A DNA stretch of 64,000 bases from NCBI GenBank assembly GCA_045805265.1, contig JBJMLO010000007.1:62001-126000 (forward strand), written 5' to 3'. This stretch comes from JBJMLO01 sp045805265. Lineage in GTDB: Bacteria > Actinomycetota > UBA4738 > JACQTL01. How positions within the stretch are numbered: the first letter of the stretch is position 1; each line of letters begins with the position of its first letter. Below are positions 60,917 to 64,000 of the stretch, piece by piece. Both the position numbers and the translations under genes were made by a program. The notes beneath the pieces were generated by a model that saw only the letters and a program-made list of their open reading frames with translations, was not told the origin of the DNA and searched no databases.

Positions 60917-62920
60917 ATGGCCGACAAGCCCTGGATCTTCCGGACGTACGCCGGCTACGGCAATCCCCGCGTGACCAACGAGCGCTACCGGCGCAACCTG
61001 GCCAAGGGCCAGACAGGGCTGTCGGTCGCCTTCGACCTCCCGACGCAGACCGGCTACGACTCCGACCACCAGATGTCCCGGGGCGAGGTCGGCCGGGTCG
61101 GGGTGCCGATCTGCACGCTGGGGGACATGCGCACGGTCTTCGACGGCATCCCGGTCCAGGACATGAACACGTCGATGACGATCAACGCGACGGCCGTGTG
61201 GCTCTACGCGCTGTACGTCGCGGTGGCCGACGAGCACGGCTCGGACCGCGCCGCGCTGTCCGGCACCACGCAGAACGACGTGCTGAAGGAGTTCCTGGCG
61301 AGGGGGACGTACGCATTCCCCCCCGAGCCGTCCATGCGGCTGACGGTCGACCTCATCGCGTGGGCGCTGCGGGAGACCCCGAAGTGGAACCCGATCAACG
61401 TGTGCTCGTACCACCTCCAGGAGGCCGGGGCCGACCCCGTGCTGGAGGTGGCCGACACGCTGGCCAACGCGTTCGCCGTGCTGGACGCCTGCCGTGCCAG
61501 CGGCCAGGTGGCCGACGAGGACATCCCCAGGCTGGTGGGTCGGATCTCGTTCTTCTGCAACGCCGGGATCCGGTTCGTCGAGGAGACGTGCAAGATGCGC
61601 GCGTTCGCCCGCCTGTGGGACCGGCTGACGCTGGAGCGCTATGGGGTCACCGAGCCGAAGTTCCGGCGGTTCCGGTACGGCGTGCAGGTGAACTCGCTGG
61701 GGCTCACCGCGCCGCAGCCGGAGAACAACGTGTACCGCATCCTGCTCGAGATGTTGTCCGTGACCATGTCGAAGGACGCCCGGGCCCGCGCCGTGCAGCT
61801 TCCCGCCTGGAACGAGGCGCTCGGGCTGCCCCGGGCGTGGGATCAGCAGTGGTCGCTGCGGGCGCAGCAGATCCTCGCCTACGAGACCGACCTCCTGGAG
61901 TACGGCGACCTGTTCGAGGGGTCCCGGGTCATCGAGGACCGGACCGCGGAGATCGAGCAGGGCGCGGAGGAGGAGCTGCGACGAATCCTCGAGCGCGGGG
62001 GCTCGGTCGAGGCGCTCGGCTACATGAAGGAACGGCTGGTGGCGGCCCACGCCTCGCGGCTGCGGCGGATCGAGACCGGCGAACGGACGTGGGTCGGGGT
62101 CAACGCGTACACCGAGGCCGAGCCTTCGCCGCTGGTCGAGGGCATGGACGAGGGGAGCTTCGCGTACGACCGGGCCGATCCCGCCGACGAGGCCGAGCAG
62201 CTGGAGGGCCTGACGCGGTGGCGGGCCCAGCGCGACGACGCGGCGGTCGGCGCGGCGCTCGACGCGCTGCGGCGGGCAGCCGACACCGGGGAGAACCTCG
62301 TCCCGGCCTCCATCGAGGCGGCGCGCGCCGGCGTGACCACCGGTGAGTGGGCCCAGGCCCTTCGCGATTCCTTCGGGGAGTACCGGGCACCGACCGGCGT
62401 GACCGGGCGGACCATCGGCGGGGGGGAGCAGGACCGGCTGGACGACGTGCGCCGGCGGGTCGCCGGGGCGGCGTCGCGGCTCGGCGTCGGCCGCATCCGC
62501 ATGCTGGTGGGGAAGCCCGGCCTGGACGGGCACTCCAACGCCGCCGAGCAGGTCGCCGTCCGGGCGCGGGACGCCGGCATGGAGGTCGTGTACCAGGGCA
62601 TCCGCCTGTCCCCCGAGGAGATCGCCCGCGCCGCCGCCGACGAGGACGTGCACGTCATCGGGTTGTCGGTCCTGTCGGGCGCCCACAACCTGCTGGTGCC
62701 GGAGATCCTCGACCGGCTCCGGGAGCAGGGCGTCGGTACGGTCCCGGTCGTCGTGGGCGGCGTGATCCCGGACGACGACGCGGAGAAGCTCCGTTCCCTC
62801 GGCGTGGCCCGCGTGTTCACGCCGAAGGAGCAGAACATCACGGACATGATCGGCGAGATCGCCGACCTGCTCGGCAACGGCGCCCCCCGGCCGCGGCCGG
62901 CTGATCGCCCGCCGAGGTGA
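60917..62920 (+). CDS. ecm: Ethylmalonyl-CoA mutase (MeaA/Ecm type), B12-dependent
   Basis: A 667-residue mutase with its own C-terminal cobalamin domain; it converts (2R)-ethylmalonyl-CoA to methylsuccinyl-CoA in the ethylmalonyl-CoA pathway. The N-terminus PWIFRTYAGYGNP, NTSMTINATAVWLYALYVAV, SGTTQNDVLKEFLARGTYAFPP, NVCSYHLQEAGADP, RYGVQVNSLGLTAPQPENN and ALGLPRAWDQQWSLRAQQIL agree, from memory, with Ecm/MeaA rather than methylmalonyl-CoA mutase. The B12 domain (about 500-640) has GKPGLDGHSNAAEQ, with His539 as the lower axial ligand; the usual Gly of DxHxxG is Ala542 here. Confidence 0.9.
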   Translation: MADKPWIFRTYAGYGNPRVTNERYRRNLAKGQTGLSVAFDLPTQTGYDSDHQMSRGEVGRVGVPICTLGDMRTVFDGIPVQDMNTSMTINATAVWLYALYVAVADEHGSDRAALSGTTQNDVLKEFLARGTYAFPPEPSMRLTVDLIAWALRETPKWNPINVCSYHLQEAGADPVLEVADTLANAFAVLDACRASGQVADEDIPRLVGRISFFCNAGIRFVEETCKMRAFARLWDRLTLERYGVTEPKFRRFRYGVQVNSLGLTAPQPENNVYRILLEMLSVTMSKDARARAVQLPAWNEALGLPRAWDQQWSLRAQQILAYETDLLEYGDLFEGSRVIEDRTAEIEQGAEEELRRILERGGSVEALGYMKERLVAAHASRLRRIETGERTWVGVNAYTEAEPSPLVEGMDEGSFAYDRADPADEAEQLEGLTRWRAQRDDAAVGAALDALRRAADTGENLVPASIEAARAGVTTGEWAQALRDSFGEYRAPTGVTGRTIGGGEQDRLDDVRRRVAGAASRLGVGRIRMLVGKPGLDGHSNAAEQVAVRARDAGMEVVYQGIRLSPEEIARAAADEDVHVIGLSVLSGAHNLLVPEILDRLREQGVGTVPVVVGGVIPDDDAEKLRSLGVARVFTPKEQNITDMIGEIADLLGNGAPRPRPADRPPR

Positions 62921-62929
62921 TTTCCTGCC

Positions 62930-63328
62930 TCAGGCGGGCCGGAGCATGTCGGCCATCTGCTCCAGCCGCCCGCGCCATTTCCGCTGGACCGTGAGCGGGA
63001 CGTCGACTCCGCCGGGCCGGTGGTAGATCGCCTCCGTGAACAGTGCCCGGTCCACGACCTCCAGCCGAACCTGGCCCGCCGGGTCGTCCACCCGCTCCTC
63101 CAGTGGTTGCCAGAACGAGTCGCAGTGCACGAGGAACACTCGGCGGTCCGTGAGCGCGACGTAGCACCATGTCTTGGCGGCAAGGGCGGCCGCGCCGAAG
63201 AGCGTGAAGGACGCTCCCGGCGCGTCGCCCACCATGGCGAGCGTCCACACCTGGACCTGCTCTCCCGGCTTCAGGCTGGCGCTCAGTGCTTCCGTCAGTC
63301 GAGCCTCGAACTTCTCCGTGCGGGACAC
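62930..63328 (-). CDS. PH-like domain hypothetical protein
   Basis: A 132-residue protein (VSRTEKFEARLTEALSASLK..., TWCYVALTDRRVFLVHCDSF, IYHRPGGVDVPLTVQRKWRG). The central strand pattern YVALTDRRVFLV is the signature of bacterial PH-like (YokE/bPH) domains. The GTG at 63328 is preferred over a TTG at 63337 because a TACCCT box (63342-63337) overlaps the TTG and ends 8 nt before the GTG. The function is unknown. Confidence 0.65.
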   Translation of the reverse strand: MSRTEKFEARLTEALSASLKPGEQVQVWTLAMVGDAPGASFTLFGAAALAAKTWCYVALTDRRVFLVHCDSFWQPLEERVDDPAGQVRLEVVDRALFTEAIYHRPGGVDVPLTVQRKWRGRLEQMADMLRPA

Positions 63329-63336
63329 GATCAGCA

Positions 63337-63342
63337 AGGGTA
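63337..63342 (-). promoter_or_regulatory. -10-like TACCCT for the PH-like protein
   Basis: On the minus strand TACCCT ends 8 nt before the GTG at 63328, which decides that start. Confidence 0.36.
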
Positions 63343-63385
63343 CTCGGTGACTTCGGCGAGCCTTGCCGCCGGTGATTGGCCGTCG

Positions 63386-64000
63386 TCAGCGGGTGATGCG
63401 GAAGGGGATCCACCTGGACGCGCCGGGGAGGTTGTCCGGCAACGTCGTCCCAGTGGTGCTGTACGGCCCGATCGCGCGGATCCGGTACGTGACGCCGACC
63501 GCGGTTCCCTGGAGGAAGAATCCCGTCGCCGATGCCTCCGTGCTCACCGTCGGCGTGAAGTAGTTCCGCCAGGTCGCTCCGGCCTTCCGTTGCCACACCC
63601 AGTGGAGCGTGGCGCCGGGATGCGCCGGGAGCACCGTGGCCCGGTACAGGGGGTCGGTTCCCCGATGGAACAGCCGGACGCCGTTCACGGTCCGGTAGGC
63701 GCGCGTCAACACGCCGCTCACCCTGGCCCGGACCCGCACGAGCGTCGCCGTGCTCGTGGCCGGGAGGTGGCAGTTGTCGAACGCCGAGGTCGCGACGAAC
63801 GCATTGCGCTTCAGCAGGTGCGACGCGGTGAAGCGGACGTTGCCGCCGGCGTCGGGGGCGTGCGTGATCAGCGTGATCGGGGAACCGCCGTAGGGGGTCC
63901 GCGCGATCGTGATCCTCACCCCGGGGGAGAAGGCGCCGAGGTGCGCGACCACCGTGACCGAGCCCGCGAAGGCGATCACCGTGGTCGACGGCGTCACCGT
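63386..64000 (-). CDS. C-terminal part of a secreted Ig-like repeat protein (cut by the right edge)
   Basis: At least 204 residues are visible and the frame stays open to the edge, so the true start lies outside. The sequence is all beta by pattern: TVIAFAGSVTVVAHLGAFSPGVRITIARTP, GNVRFTASHLLKRNAFVATSAFDNC, LVRVRARVSGVLTRAYRTVNGVRLFHRGTD, and WVWQRKAGATWRNYFTPTV before the end at FRITR. This is typical of secreted actinobacterial proteins with several Ig/Fn3-like modules. No enzyme domain is visible in this part. Confidence 0.68.
   Translation of the reverse strand, partial: TVTPSTTVIAFAGSVTVVAHLGAFSPGVRITIARTPYGGSPITLITHAPDAGGNVRFTASHLLKRNAFVATSAFDNCHLPATSTATLVRVRARVSGVLTRAYRTVNGVRLFHRGTDPLYRATVLPAHPGATLHWVWQRKAGATWRNYFTPTVSTEASATGFFLQGTAVGVTYRIRAIGPYSTTGTTLPDNLPGASRWIPFRITR

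Overview
The window is a gene-dense stretch of very GC-rich chromosome (roughly 70% GC by eye). GTG and TTG starts are common, many genes overlap by 4 bases, and there is no rRNA, tRNA, CRISPR array, insertion sequence or phage module. The gene set points to an Actinomycetota chromosome, probably from an uncultured lineage: a mycobacterial-style Sdh1 plus a classical Sdh2, a biotin carboxylase/BCCP fusion, ethylmalonyl-CoA mutase, an F420:NADP reductase, bacterial Ku, PknB-type kinases, a LuxR-AAA regulator and MmpL/RND transport. The taxonomy is inference from gene content only.

Layout. 0-6.5 kb: secreted propeller protein, DUF4242 protein, large LuxR-AAA regulator, YqgE, first vapBC. 6.6-11.4 kb: MaoC-GNAT-UDG operon, RTX-like secreted protein, GlsB, ABC exporter. 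11.7-16.6 kb: large secreted protein of unknown function, lipoprotein, GNAT, cation diffusion facilitator, NAD-type isocitrate dehydrogenase, then a decayed sialidase-like fragment. 17.1-25.2 kb: two complete succinate dehydrogenase/fumarate reductase operons of different type facing each other, with a universal stress protein and a second vapBC between them. 25.3-33.2 kb: secreted propeller/cupredoxin protein, Ku with a small upstream gene, giant BNR/Ig secreted protein. 33.5-38.7 kb: decayed O-methyltransferase, Ser/Thr kinase, amidase, then a compact cassette of Asp/Thr-repeat peptide, JmjC/cupin oxygenase and sucrase/ferredoxin-like protein. 38.7-49.6 kb: MMPL transporter, methylmalonyl-CoA mutase large subunit, F420:NADP oxidoreductase, hydrolase, VOC protein, acyl-CoA carboxylase alpha chain, biotin ligase, PH-domain protein, GNAT pseudogene. 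49.8-64 kb: cyclase/AAA/TPR protein, CoA-binding protein, FAD oxidoreductase with a cNMP-binding protein, second kinase, acyl-CoA dehydrogenase, M23 peptidase, third vapBC, ethylmalonyl-CoA mutase, PH-like protein, and the C-terminal part of a secreted protein cut by the window edge.

How the genes fit together. A metabolic theme is acyl-CoA, C4 and propionate chemistry: MaoC (mesaconyl-CoA hydratase-like), two B12-type mutases, an acyl-CoA carboxylase with its biotin ligase, an acyl-CoA dehydrogenase, isocitrate dehydrogenase and two complex II enzymes. A second theme is sensing and the envelope: two PknB kinases, amidase, M23 peptidase, cyclase and LuxR-AAA regulators, and many secreted beta-propeller or Ig-like proteins.

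At least fifteen genes have a TANNNT hexamer 6-8 nt before the start codon and mostly no Shine-Dalgarno sequence, which suggests widespread leaderless transcription; I used this to settle several starts. The most interesting candidate for an undescribed system is the peptide-JmjC-ferredoxin cassette at 36492-38718.
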